From: a virus
Virus record (IMG/VR): IMGVR_UViG_3300045284_000065
Span: 1-64,000 of that record
Reading direction: 5' to 3' (one strand)
DNA length: 64,000 bases
Under the pieces are notes generated by a model that saw only the letters and a list, made by a program, of their open reading frames with translations, had not been told where the DNA came from and ran no database searches. The position numbers and the translations under genes are program-made. Of the stretch, positions 36,806 through 44,771 are shown one piece after another. The stretch's first letter is position 1, and every line of letters begins with the position of its first letter.

Positions 36806-38797
36806 TCACTTCTTCTTCGCTGCCGCCCAGGAGTACCCGATCTTGGAAGACACGATAAGCGGGATCTCCCCGAGGATGGGGGACCCGGAGAGGTCGGTGA
36901 CGCCAGTCATGGTGTCGGACACCAGCGCGAGCACCTCTTCAGCGTAGGCCTCCTCGCAGCGCACGATGATCTCGTCGTGGACCTGAAGCACCATCTGCGC
37001 TGGATATGCCGATATGCGTTGGTACAGGTTGAGCATGGCGATCTTCGTGATGTAGCTGGCGAAGCCCTGGACCAAGGCGTTGATGGCCTGGCGCTCGGCC
37101 CGCCAGCGCATCCACTCCTCCTCCTTGTGGTACTTCATCAGGTCCGGGAGACGACGGAGCCTGCCGATGGGAGGGATGATGATCGTCGGCGGGTCAGTCG
37201 AGGGGCTGGCCGGGTCGCACCGGTCCCGGGCCTCGGCCAGCACCCGCTTCTTCCAGGGTTCAAGCCCGCCGAACATCTCGTAGTAACCATCGATGAGCTT
37301 CTGCGCCCGACGCTTGGAGCACTTGGCTACGTATGCAATCTTGTTCACCCCAGCGCCGTAGATGATGGCGAAGTTCTGCGTCTTGCCGACCGCCCGCTGC
37401 TCCTCGGTGACCTTGTCGAGGGGGATGTTCCACATGGCTGCCGCCGCCTGGCGGTGGACATCGTCACCACGCTTGAACACGGTCAGCATGTTGGGGTCGC
37501 CCGACTCGTAGCCAGCACACCGCAACTCCACCTGGTCGTAGTCGGCCACGATGAGGACGTGGCCTGGCCCAGCGATGAACAGTTCACGAATGACCGAGGA
37601 CTTGGGGATCTGGTGGAGGTTGGGCTTCTCCGCTGAGAACCTGCCGGTGACGGTGCCGTGCTGCTTGAAGCTGGTGTGCAGCCGGGGTAGGCCGGAGTCG
37701 CGCTTGCTCAGGTACTTGTCGAAGCCAACGACGAAGGTGCCGCGCAGCTTCTCGTAGGCCGACCACTCCAGGAACAGGCGGGCTACCTCGTTGCTGCTGG
37801 CGTAGCGCTCCAGGAGCGCCTTGTTCAGCTGGGCGGCGTCGGTCTTGGCCGTGCGGTTGAGGGGGGTGAGGCCCTGGGGCTTCAGTGGGTGGCCGCTGGT
37901 GCCGACTGGTATCTCCTTGCCCTTCTCCACCTCACCGAACAGCACGTAGCGCTTGACCGAGAGGTTCGACATCGGGATCTCGTCCCCGACCAACTGGCCC
38001 ACGTCCTTCTCGATCTGAGCGATGGAGGTGGTCAACTCCTCGCCCACCTTCTCCATCGCTGACAGGTCGATGGGGAACCCGGCCGACTCCATGTCCATGA
38101 GCACCGGATACATGCTCATCTCGAAGTCGTAGACGGCCTTCAGTCCCCGCTTGATGAGCTTGGGCCACAGCCTCTTGTAGAGGTACCGGGTGTAGACGAG
38201 GTCCTTGTTGAGGTACGAGGCGATCTCGTCCAGCCCGAAGTTCTCGACGCCCTTGGTCCCGAGCGAGGGGTACCACTTCTTGCGGTCGGCCGGTCGGAAC
38301 CAGTCGATCGACAACTCCTTCAACCCGTACATGGGGAGTGACTCATCGATGACGTGCTGCAGGACGAGGGTGTCGTGGTAGGGGCCGGGTGGGATCCGAC
38401 CGCCGAAGTACTTGGCGATGGTCTGCAGGTCGAACTTCAGATGGTGGTTGAGCTTGGCCCGGTCGCTGAACAGCAGCGGTTCGATCAACTCGGCCACCTG
38501 GTAGGGGTACAGCTGGCGCGGCGGCGGGGCGTAGGTCGCTGGCACCAGGTGCTCCACCATCCGCATCGACGGCTTGCCGGTAGGAGTCAGGCCGCGCTCG
38601 TCGCTCCAGAGCAACGAGGCTGGCGTCTTCTCCTTCTTCTGCACCGTGAGCCGGTGCCCCTTGGGGTGGCCGCAGGGGATCAGGAAGGTGTGGGCCGTGC
38701 AACCGAGGCCGCACCACAGCATCTCGTTGGTCTGCGTGTCGAGTCCGTTCGTCTCCAGGTCGATGACGAACGTGTCCTCACGGAGAAGCAGGTCCAC
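36806..38797 (-). CDS. DNA polymerase I (family A) with 3'-5' exonuclease
   Basis: A 663-residue replicative polymerase. The exonuclease domain begins with DLETNGLD near 13; a second exo motif lies in LNHHLKFDLQTIAKYF. The polymerase domain shows motif A (VADYDQVELR near 417), motif B (RAVGKTQNFAIIYG near 465) and motif C (LQVHDEI near 604). There is no 5'-3' exonuclease domain, as in most phage family A polymerases. GTG 38797. The nearby helicase, primase and SSB-like genes complete the replisome. Confidence 0.92.
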   Translation of the reverse strand: MDLLLREDTFVIDLETNGLDTQTNEMLWCGLGCTAHTFLIPCGHPKGHRLTVQKKEKTPASLLWSDERGLTPTGKPSMRMVEHLVPATYAPPPRQLYPYQVAELIEPLLFSDRAKLNHHLKFDLQTIAKYFGGRIPPGPYHDTLVLQHVIDESLPMYGLKELSIDWFRPADRKKWYPSLGTKGVENFGLDEIASYLNKDLVYTRYLYKRLWPKLIKRGLKAVYDFEMSMYPVLMDMESAGFPIDLSAMEKVGEELTTSIAQIEKDVGQLVGDEIPMSNLSVKRYVLFGEVEKGKEIPVGTSGHPLKPQGLTPLNRTAKTDAAQLNKALLERYASSNEVARLFLEWSAYEKLRGTFVVGFDKYLSKRDSGLPRLHTSFKQHGTVTGRFSAEKPNLHQIPKSSVIRELFIAGPGHVLIVADYDQVELRCAGYESGDPNMLTVFKRGDDVHRQAAAAMWNIPLDKVTEEQRAVGKTQNFAIIYGAGVNKIAYVAKCSKRRAQKLIDGYYEMFGGLEPWKKRVLAEARDRCDPASPSTDPPTIIIPPIGRLRRLPDLMKYHKEEEWMRWRAERQAINALVQGFASYITKIAMLNLYQRISAYPAQMVLQVHDEIIVRCEEAYAEEVLALVSDTMTGVTDLSGSPILGEIPLIVSSKIGYSWAAAKKK
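37004..37015. repeat. ATATNNNNATAT motif (site 5)
   Basis: ATATGCCGATAT inside the polymerase gene, near motif C. Confidence 0.75.
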
Positions 38798-38840
38798 GGC
38801 CCCCCGTACCTGCTCCCCCGTGAGGAGGACTCGCGGGTGC

Positions 38841-39560
38841 CTACTCGTAGTCGTCCGTCATCTCGTCCGCGATCTCGCGCAACTCCTTGGGGAGAGGAAT
38901 CTGCAGGATCTCGGGGTCGTACAGGTGGAACTGCTTCAACCGATCCTCGTCGGGGATCGGCGTGTCGTAGTCCTCGGTCAGCGCCGTGCGCTTGATGGGG
39001 CTGACGTTGTACTGGGTCGACGCCTTCTGGCCCGTCTTGCTCACCAGGAAGAAGCCCTTGGTCAGCGGCCCGATCTTCGGGTCGTTGGCGTAGGACTTCA
39101 GCACCTGGAACAGGCGAGCACCCACGTCCCAGGACTTCAACGACACGTCGCCGTTGGGGTCGAGGACGAAGACGTTGAAGGCCGACACGGCCTGGGGACG
39201 CACGCCCACCTCGCACAGCGGGCAGTCCTTGCCCACCGACTGCAGGCACACGTAGGAGCGGGTCTGCTTGCCGTCCTTGGTCTGGCGGTCGACCCAGTGG
39301 CGGCGGTACCCCACGTAGGGACCCTCCTCCGCGAAGGCGATGATCTGGCTGCGCTCCTCGGGACGGAAGCCCTGCGCCCATGAGGACGTGGAGTCCATCA
39401 CCTCCTGGGAGCCACCCCAGCCGCCGCGTGGCGCGCTGCCTCCGTTGGTGGAGGGAGGGCGGGGAGCCGAACGGTCCTTGCTACGCGGCGGCGGCGAATC
39501 GTTCTCGCCGTCTTCGTCGGGCGGCTCCGCGGCAGGAGGTGCTGGTCGCTTGCTTGGCAT
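38841..39560 (-). CDS. candidate ssDNA-binding protein
   Basis: A 239-residue protein. The first ~50 residues are Pro/Ser/Asp-rich and disordered; the core has GYRRHWVDRQTKDGKQTRSY followed by CLQSVGKDCPLCEVGVRPQ (possible zinc-containing OB fold as in T4 gp32-like proteins) and AFNVFVLDPNGDV; the C-terminus is acidic (EIADEMTDDYE), as in ssDNA-binding proteins. It is immediately upstream of the polymerase gene. Function is inferred. Confidence 0.5.
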   Translation of the reverse strand: MPSKRPAPPAAEPPDEDGENDSPPPRSKDRSAPRPPSTNGGSAPRGGWGGSQEVMDSTSSWAQGFRPEERSQIIAFAEEGPYVGYRRHWVDRQTKDGKQTRSYVCLQSVGKDCPLCEVGVRPQAVSAFNVFVLDPNGDVSLKSWDVGARLFQVLKSYANDPKIGPLTKGFFLVSKTGQKASTQYNVSPIKRTALTEDYDTPIPDEDRLKQFHLYDPEILQIPLPKELREIADEMTDDYE

Positions 39561-39579
39561 GTGAACCTCGATTTCGGTG

Positions 39580-40023
39580 TCAGTGATCGGCTTGAAGCGC
39601 TGCGAACGCTTTGCCTACATCCAGTGCGAACGAGCGGGTCGGTGGTTGCCGGTTGAGGATCACCTTGTGCTTGTCAGCAAGCGAAAGGATACATTCGATC
39701 TGCTCCCGTGTCCACAACCGACGCCCCTTCGTGGGGTGCTTCGCACCCGGCTTGGCGTTGGTCGGCTGGGACCGGTAGGGGGAGCGGGGCAGCAGGCCCT
39801 GCGTCTCCCACAGGCGGATCGAGTTCTGGCTGTAGCCGATGGCCTTGGCGAGCGCCGAGATGGGGAAGAACTGGACGACCTTGCCGTTGACGACGCCATC
39901 GGTCGGGCGTGCATCCCATATCGGCTTATCAGGAGGGGGACCCTCCTTCTTGTCTCGGTTGACCGGCTTGCGTCGGCCGGGGTAGTCCAGGTCACCGAAG
40001 AGTCGATCGACCGAGTCACTCAC
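39580..40023 (-). CDS. MerR-like DNA-binding protein
   Basis: A 147-residue protein from GTG 40023. FPISALAKAIGYSQNSIRLW followed by ETQGLLPRSPYR...GRRLWTREQIECI is the winged helix-turn-helix of the MerR/excisionase type. The N-terminal part is basic and Pro-rich. It may regulate phage transcription or act in DNA replication. Overlaps the zinc-finger gene stop. Confidence 0.65.
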   Translation of the reverse strand: MSDSVDRLFGDLDYPGRRKPVNRDKKEGPPPDKPIWDARPTDGVVNGKVVQFFPISALAKAIGYSQNSIRLWETQGLLPRSPYRSQPTNAKPGAKHPTKGRRLWTREQIECILSLADKHKVILNRQPPTRSFALDVGKAFAALQADH

Positions 40024-40453
40024 CCTGCAGATGGTCCAGCATCTCTTGAGTGGCCTCACGCCACTGCACCAGGGGGGTGACGGCCCACACCGGCATCTGC
40101 CCACCGGGGTACAAGGTCTGCACCACCGACTGGAAGATGGCATCGACACTCATGCCTCGGTCGACGGCTGCGCGCGGTGGCCGACCGATCCGACCCGGCA
40201 CCTTGGGTGTCGTGGACTGGTTCTTCCGGTAGGCCGGGACGACACCGTGCATCTGAGAACGGTGACGGGCCTGAGCGTTGGCCGACTTGAAGTCGTCGCG
40301 GCCACACTCGGGGCACGCCTCGGCAGGGATGTGGGACATGACGTGCCCGGACAGGGCCTGGGCGTTGGGGTACACCTTGCTGCACTCCGGGCAGACGAAG
40401 GTGCTGTCGGGGATCAGGTCGGGATCTTCTCGGATCATGTCTTCGGCCATCAT
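40016..40453 (-). CDS. C2H2 zinc-finger protein
   Basis: A 145-residue protein. Two C2H2-type fingers: FVCPECSKVYPNAQALSGHV followed by MSH, and CPECGRDDFKSANAQARH followed by RSQMH. The spacing (Cx2C...Hx3H and longer Hx4H) is close to classical fingers. A basic Pro-rich linker and a helical C-terminus follow. Likely DNA-binding, perhaps regulatory. Starts at a TGATG junction. Confidence 0.7.
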   Translation of the reverse strand: MMAEDMIREDPDLIPDSTFVCPECSKVYPNAQALSGHVMSHIPAEACPECGRDDFKSANAQARHRSQMHGVVPAYRKNQSTTPKVPGRIGRPPRAAVDRGMSVDAIFQSVVQTLYPGGQMPVWAVTPLVQWREATQEMLDHLQGE

Positions 40454-40794
40454 CAGCGGCGCGCCTTCGCAGCGAGGATGCGCTCGGTCAGCAGCATGAT
40501 GCGGAACTCGTCGCGCGTCGGGCGGCTGCCCTTGGGGTACTGGTAGTTCGGGGGACGGAAGTAGTGGCGTGCCAGCAACGTCCCGAAGGTGTTGATGGTG
40601 TCTCGCCGCTCCATCCCGCACCGCTCGCAGCGCAGGGTCAGGGGGACGCCGAACTGAGGGGTCCAGGTGCTGTCGTAGTCGAACCAGGAGTGGCCCAACG
40701 TGTTGCAGCGGAGGTAGCCCTGGCGCTCATGGTCGACAGTGCTCTGGTAGCCCTCCCCTAGGAGGGCTTCCAGGTCAGAGATCGTCTCGGTCAC
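40453..40794 (-). CDS. hypothetical zinc-binding protein
   Basis: A 113-residue protein from GTG 40794. LRCERCGMERRDT and CNTLGHSWFDYDS provide Cys/His residues of a probable zinc site; similar small proteins occur in many actinophages. First gene of its transcript; the upstream region has an AGTGT-G-ACACT palindrome and an 8-bp inverted repeat. Confidence 0.6.
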   Translation of the reverse strand: MTETISDLEALLGEGYQSTVDHERQGYLRCNTLGHSWFDYDSTWTPQFGVPLTLRCERCGMERRDTINTFGTLLARHYFRPPNYQYPKGSRPTRDEFRIMLLTERILAAKARR

Positions 40795-40810
40795 AATGTG
40801 TTACCTCGGT

Positions 40811-40843
40811 GTGTAGTGGTCACGGTGGAGTGTGACACTACAC
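40811..40843. promoter_or_regulatory. operator-like palindromes
   Basis: GTGTAGTG (40811-40818) pairs with CACTACAC (40836-40843), and AGTGT-G-ACACT (40829-40839) is a perfect 11-base palindrome. Located in the 59-base gap upstream of the GTG at 40794. Confidence 0.45.
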
Positions 40844-40853
40844 ACGTTAGTAA

Positions 40854-41087
40854 CTAGACGGCAACCAAGTCCTTCTCCCAAGCGTCGAGCGCAGTCTCCA
40901 GGGCGCGCTCAACCAGGAGGGTCTTGGAGACGACGCGGCGATCCGCTTCGCGGTCCAAACGAGCCAGCAGTTCGTCAGACAGACGGAACTGTGCTTGGGT
41001 CCGGGGGTTGACCACAGTCTTTGGACGTGGCATGGGGTTTCCTCCCTTCTTGGTGGGGGTGGTGGTAGTGGGCTTGCGGCTAGGCAT
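40854..41087 (-). CDS. ribbon-helix-helix DNA-binding protein
   Basis: A 77-residue protein (59 if started at ATG 41033, which also has a good GGGAGG site). TQAQFRLSDELLARLDREAD followed by VSKTLLVERALETAL is a ribbon-helix-helix motif of the Arc/CopG type. It probably binds the palindromes just downstream of its own gene or another phage operator. Two plausible starts each have a ribosome site. Confidence 0.7.
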   Translation of the reverse strand: MPSRKPTTTTPTKKGGNPMPRPKTVVNPRTQAQFRLSDELLARLDREADRRVVSKTLLVERALETALDAWEKDLVAV

Positions 41088-41565
41088 CGTCGTCCTCCTT
41101 GTCAGCGTCGATGATGAAGAAAGCGAAGTTCTCGCTCTCCTCGTAAAGGGCCTGCAGTTCTGCGTCGGTGAGCTTGCCCTCGAAAGCAGCAGCGAGGAGG
41201 GCGTCCTCGTCCAGCACCACCTCGGTGCGCGTGCACTGTTCCAACAGCTTCTTGCGCTTCAACAGGGCCATGGCTGCTGCTTCGTTGAGCCGCTGGCTGG
41301 TGCGTCGAACACGGCGGATGGCCCCGACCTCGCGGCCCTTGGCCTTGCCGCCCTTGTACTCGGCGTAGGGGATCGGCTCCATCAACCTGATGATCCGATG
41401 CCCACCCTCCTGTAGCTCACCGACACGCTCCAACGTGTCCATGAGCGACTCCTTGTCCTTCTTCTCGCGGTACTCCGAGCGCTCGCGCATCGACCGGTTC
41501 TGCAGGTAGTCCTGCACCACCAGTTCGAGTTGGAGCGTTGAAGGCTTCGGTCGCTTTGTCGGCAT
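41080..41565 (-). CDS. coiled-coil hypothetical protein
   Basis: A 161-residue highly charged protein, mostly helical (RSEYREKKDKESLMDTLERV, RRTSQRLNEAAAMALLKRKK), with acidic C-terminus (IDADKEDDDA). ATG 41565 is preceded by a promoter with only 6 bases after its -10, so the message is probably leaderless. Function unknown. Confidence 0.65.
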   Translation of the reverse strand: MPTKRPKPSTLQLELVVQDYLQNRSMRERSEYREKKDKESLMDTLERVGELQEGGHRIIRLMEPIPYAEYKGGKAKGREVGAIRRVRRTSQRLNEAAAMALLKRKKLLEQCTRTEVVLDEDALLAAAFEGKLTDAELQALYEESENFAFFIIDADKEDDDA

Positions 41566-41571
41566 ACCACC

Positions 41572-41600
41572 AGTGTAGGGCACAGGTGGGCACTTATCAA
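41572..41600 (-). promoter_or_regulatory. leaderless promoter with operator in spacer
   Basis: TTGATA (41595-41600), exactly 17 bases, TACACT (41572-41577), then 6 bases to ATG 41565. The spacer is the tandem element AGTGCCCACCTGTGCCC, sharing GTGCCCAC with the promoter at 7145. The -35 overlaps the helicase stop codon. Confidence 0.7.
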
Positions 41601-43150
41601 CTCGGGCCGTCTAGGAACTCCCGCAGTGACTGGAGGTCCAGTTTCAGGACCCCGCCCTTGTCGAACTCGCCGTCCACGAAGGCGCGCGCCACCTTGGCCT
41701 TCTGCTGGAGCATCTCGTACATGCGCTGCTCGATCGTCTGGTGGCCGTACATGTAGACGATGCGGATCTGCTTGAAGGCTGAGTCGGTGCGGTCGATGCG
41801 GGCCACGCGCTGGGCCAGAGCACCGGCCGACCACGGGAGGTCGTAGCTGATGAGGTGGCTCCCCTTGCCGAGGCTGATGCCGTAGGCCCCGGCGTCGGAG
41901 GACAGGAAGACCTTGCACGCCGGGTCGTTGTTGAACCGTTCGATGCGGCGGTCCCTCTCCTGGGCCGAGGTGATGTCACCGGTCAGGGTGGTGAAGGGGA
42001 TCTTCAGCTTCAAGAAGGCCTGGCCGATCATGGCGATCATCGGCTTGAAGAAGGAGAAGATCACCACCTTGTGGTCGGGGGCTTCGTTGAGGATCTCGAC
42101 CGCCGTCTCCACCAGGGCGTCCAGCTTGGCGTTCTCCAAGGGCAGGGCGTCGAGGAGGCCCGCCTCCTTCATCTCGGCGGCGTACTGCGACCCGGCCTTG
42201 GTCAGGGGAGAGTCGAAGTCGTCGGCCGACGCGCGCAGCAGGCGAGGGTGGGACGACAGCATCCGCATGGCGAGCAGGCGGGACATCACCGCACCCAGGG
42301 CAGCGCTCGTCTCGGTGGGGGCGTGGCCGTAGTGAGCGGTGACATCGAAGTACCCGCCGATGCCAGCGGCGATGGCCTTGTCGAGAGCGTCGCTCAGGTC
42401 ACGGCGCACGATGTCGTGGAGGCGCATGGTGATCTTGTCGAGGACGACCGGCATCTCCACGTCGATCTTCTCGGGCAGCCACTCAGCGATGTCCTCCCGG
42501 CTCTTGCGGAACATCGCTGGGCCGAGGCGGTTCTGGATCAGGTGGAGGTTGCGGTAGCGCAGGGGCCTCCCCCAGCCATCGCGCACGATGAACGTGCGAT
42601 CGAAGAGGCCGAAGCGACCGAGCACCTCGGGGTCAACGAACTCCATGATGCTGAACAGTTCCTCGGGCCGGTTCTCCACAGGTTGTCCCGAGAGTCCGAG
42701 ACGCACCTGTGCATGACGAGCGAGGAGCTTGGCCCGCTTGGAAGTCTTGGTGTTGAACCCCTTCAGTGCTGATACCTCGTCCGCGATGATGAAGTCGACC
42801 GGCAGCATCGCCTTGATCTCCTCCCAGTCATGCACAAGGCACTGGTAGTGGAGGATCGTGTAGTTGAACAGGTGCGCGCGTCGATATCCCGATATCCGAT
42901 GGCGCTTGTCACCCTCGATCACCTGGACGCTTGCTCGGGGGTCGACCTTGGCGATCTCCCGGACCCACTGGTACTTCGTGGACTTGAGCGCGAACACTGC
43001 ACCATTGGTGACGACGCGGCGCTGACGCAGGCGACGGACAGCGGCAGCCGAGGTGACCGTCTTGCCGCTGCCCATCACCATTGCCAGGAGCAGACTGTGC
43101 CGCTCCAGGATTCGCTCTACCCCGTCGATCTGGTAGGGGCGTAGCTCCAT
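41597..43150 (-). CDS. SNF2-type DNA helicase/translocase
   Basis: A 517-residue SF2 ATPase. MELRPYQIDGVERIL is the Q-motif region; Walker A VMGSGKT near 25-31; motif II ADEVS near 122; LGLSGQPVENRPEELFSI (motif III); C-terminal lobe with FLSSDAGAYGISLGKG and QRVARIDRT (motifs V and VI). The order is that of SNF2/DEAD-like phage helicases. It probably remodels protein-DNA complexes during replication or recombination. Confidence 0.85.
   Translation of the reverse strand: MELRPYQIDGVERILERHSLLLAMVMGSGKTVTSAAAVRRLRQRRVVTNGAVFALKSTKYQWVREIAKVDPRASVQVIEGDKRHRISGYRRAHLFNYTILHYQCLVHDWEEIKAMLPVDFIIADEVSALKGFNTKTSKRAKLLARHAQVRLGLSGQPVENRPEELFSIMEFVDPEVLGRFGLFDRTFIVRDGWGRPLRYRNLHLIQNRLGPAMFRKSREDIAEWLPEKIDVEMPVVLDKITMRLHDIVRRDLSDALDKAIAAGIGGYFDVTAHYGHAPTETSAALGAVMSRLLAMRMLSSHPRLLRASADDFDSPLTKAGSQYAAEMKEAGLLDALPLENAKLDALVETAVEILNEAPDHKVVIFSFFKPMIAMIGQAFLKLKIPFTTLTGDITSAQERDRRIERFNNDPACKVFLSSDAGAYGISLGKGSHLISYDLPWSAGALAQRVARIDRTDSAFKQIRIVYMYGHQTIEQRMYEMLQQKAKVARAFVDGEFDKGGVLKLDLQSLREFLDGPS
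42884..42895. repeat. ATATNNNNATAT motif (site 6)
   Basis: ATATCCCGATAT within the helicase gene. Confidence 0.75.
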
Positions 43151-43154
43151 CGCT

Positions 43155-43415
43155 CTAGCCTGCCCGACGCTGGCCGACCTTCTTGGCGGGGACCCGCTTG
43201 GCCGGGGTGACCACAGGCTCGGGCTTGACGTGAGCTACGCCGTTGATGGACTTGGCGTTGGTGTGCTTCCGCACCGCCTCCCGCAGGACCGAGTCGTCGT
43301 AGGGGGCGTGAACATCGATGGTGCGGCCGTCGTCCAGGAGGAAGCGGTGGATGACCCACTCGTAGACCGCTGTGTACGTGCCGTCGTCGTTCTGCTCCAA
43401 CTTGGTGATGACCAT
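43155..43415 (-). CDS. hypothetical protein
   Basis: An 86-residue protein starting MVITKLEQNDDGTYTAVYEW; the first half is beta-rich, followed by a helix and a Pro/Lys-rich tail (VTPAKRVPAKKVGQRRAG). Between primase-linked genes and the helicase. Function unknown. Confidence 0.6.
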   Translation of the reverse strand: MVITKLEQNDDGTYTAVYEWVIHRFLLDDGRTIDVHAPYDDSVLREAVRKHTNAKSINGVAHVKPEPVVTPAKRVPAKKVGQRRAG

Positions 43416-43419
43416 TGTG

Positions 43420-43839
43420 TCACTCTACTGGGCGGTAGATAAGCGAGCGCCACACAGGACCGTGAGCGCAGTGCCCCTTGGCCCGAGGACGTGTCTCGCC
43501 TGTCCTCACGATGTATCCCTGGCGAGCAAGGCTAAGAACGACTGGCCCAAGTGCGCGTGGCTGGCGTGGCTCCTCCAGACCTTGGTCCCATAACTCATCG
43601 GTGAACATCTCCGGGTGGCGCTGGAGGTAGTGGATCAGGAAGTCCCGGGCATATGCCTTCCACTCATCATCAGCATGAGCCTCGACCCGGGCCATCCCGA
43701 TGTCGCGACCGAGGGCTGCATCATTCAGGTGTCGCTGCCGACGACAGAAGGTGCAGTCCACCCAGCGGTATCGAGCGATGCCGTCGACATCAATGCGTCG
43801 AAGCCGCCGTCTCCCCGTCCCGCCGCAGACGCAACTCAC
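43420..43839 (-). CDS. zinc-ribbon and winged-helix protein
   Basis: A 139-residue protein from GTG 43839 (GTGA overlap with the primase gene). N-terminal MSCVCGGTG...CTFCRR forms a zinc knuckle. The C-terminal half (TDELWDQGLEEPRQPRALGP, LSLARQGYIVRTGE) is a winged-helix type domain seen in many phage replication-region proteins. It may assist helicase or primase loading. Confidence 0.6.
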   Translation of the reverse strand: MSCVCGGTGRRRLRRIDVDGIARYRWVDCTFCRRQRHLNDAALGRDIGMARVEAHADDEWKAYARDFLIHYLQRHPEMFTDELWDQGLEEPRQPRALGPVVLSLARQGYIVRTGETRPRAKGHCAHGPVWRSLIYRPVE

Positions 43840-44771
43840 ATCCCGAGTCTACGTGTACTGGCCCATGACGCCAGCAATAACTCATCGTCGGCAACATCGC
43901 CTACGTCCTTCGCTGCAGCACCATCCTCATCAACCAGGCCGTCGTAGCGCCAGGGGACCACAGCGCAGCCGCCGCGGCGCAGCATCGGAGCCAGAATCTC
44001 GGCTCCGTCGTGACCGGCCTTGTCGTTGTCGAGGGCCAGGTAGACGGTGGAGAAGGCCAGAGCGAGAAGACGCGCCTGGTCCTTCGACACCCAGGCTCCA
44101 AGTGCAGCGACGGCTGGGATGCCCAGCCCGAAGAGACGCACCGCATCGAGGGGTGATTCAACGAGTACTGCCTGGTCATGGCTCTCGATGAGAGAGTAAC
44201 CGAACAGAGTCGTGGACTTGGGGACCCCCTCGGGGAGGGTTAACACACTGCCCGCCTGTCGGTACTGGGCACCGAGCAACTCACCGTCCGGTGTCCTGAT
44301 GGGCAGGATCACCTGCTTGGTGTCGGGTGAGTACCTCACTCCATATGCGTCTATGGCTTCTCGTCGTAGAAACCGACGCTCCAGGAACCTCCGGGGCACG
44401 TCCTTGAAGACGTTGAAGAGGGTGAAGTCGGTCAGCCGGTGGAGGAGGGGGGCCACCACCTTGATCGGATCGGCGCGGGCCTCGTCCCAGCGGCGCACCA
44501 GCGACTGGTGCTTGAGATCCATCTCCAGGTCCTCGGGGGCATATCCCAATATGTCAGTGTGCAGGCCGGTGAGGGTGCCCGAGTAGCCGCAGGCGAAGCA
44601 GTGGTGCAGGAACGTGTGCTTGTTGATCGACCAGGAGGGGTGAACGTCTGGCTTGCCCGTGCGTTCCTCATGCATCGGGCACGCGCCCGATATCTCCTTC
44701 GTCCCATCGCGTAGGCGTTGGACTCCCAGGTCTTCCAGGACTTGGAACAGGTCAATATCAGTTGAGTTCAT
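43836..44771 (-). CDS. DnaG-like primase
   Basis: A 311-residue primase. N-terminal zinc-binding domain: CPMHEERTGKPDVHPSW ... HHCFACGYSG. The TOPRIM domain has the Glu in VLVESPLDAVRL near 200 and the DxDxxG in LALDNDKAGHDG near 248. ATG 44771 lies within the helicase 3' end. The protein lacks a clear C-terminal helicase-interaction domain. The helicase gene lies directly upstream, as expected for a replisome pair. Confidence 0.8.
   Translation of the reverse strand: MNSTDIDLFQVLEDLGVQRLRDGTKEISGACPMHEERTGKPDVHPSWSINKHTFLHHCFACGYSGTLTGLHTDILGYAPEDLEMDLKHQSLVRRWDEARADPIKVVAPLLHRLTDFTLFNVFKDVPRRFLERRFLRREAIDAYGVRYSPDTKQVILPIRTPDGELLGAQYRQAGSVLTLPEGVPKSTTLFGYSLIESHDQAVLVESPLDAVRLFGLGIPAVAALGAWVSKDQARLLALAFSTVYLALDNDKAGHDGAEILAPMLRRGGCAVVPWRYDGLVDEDGAAAKDVGDVADDELLLASWASTRRLGM
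44541..44552. repeat. ATATNNNNATAT motif (site 7)
   Basis: ATATCCCAATAT within the primase gene. Confidence 0.75.
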
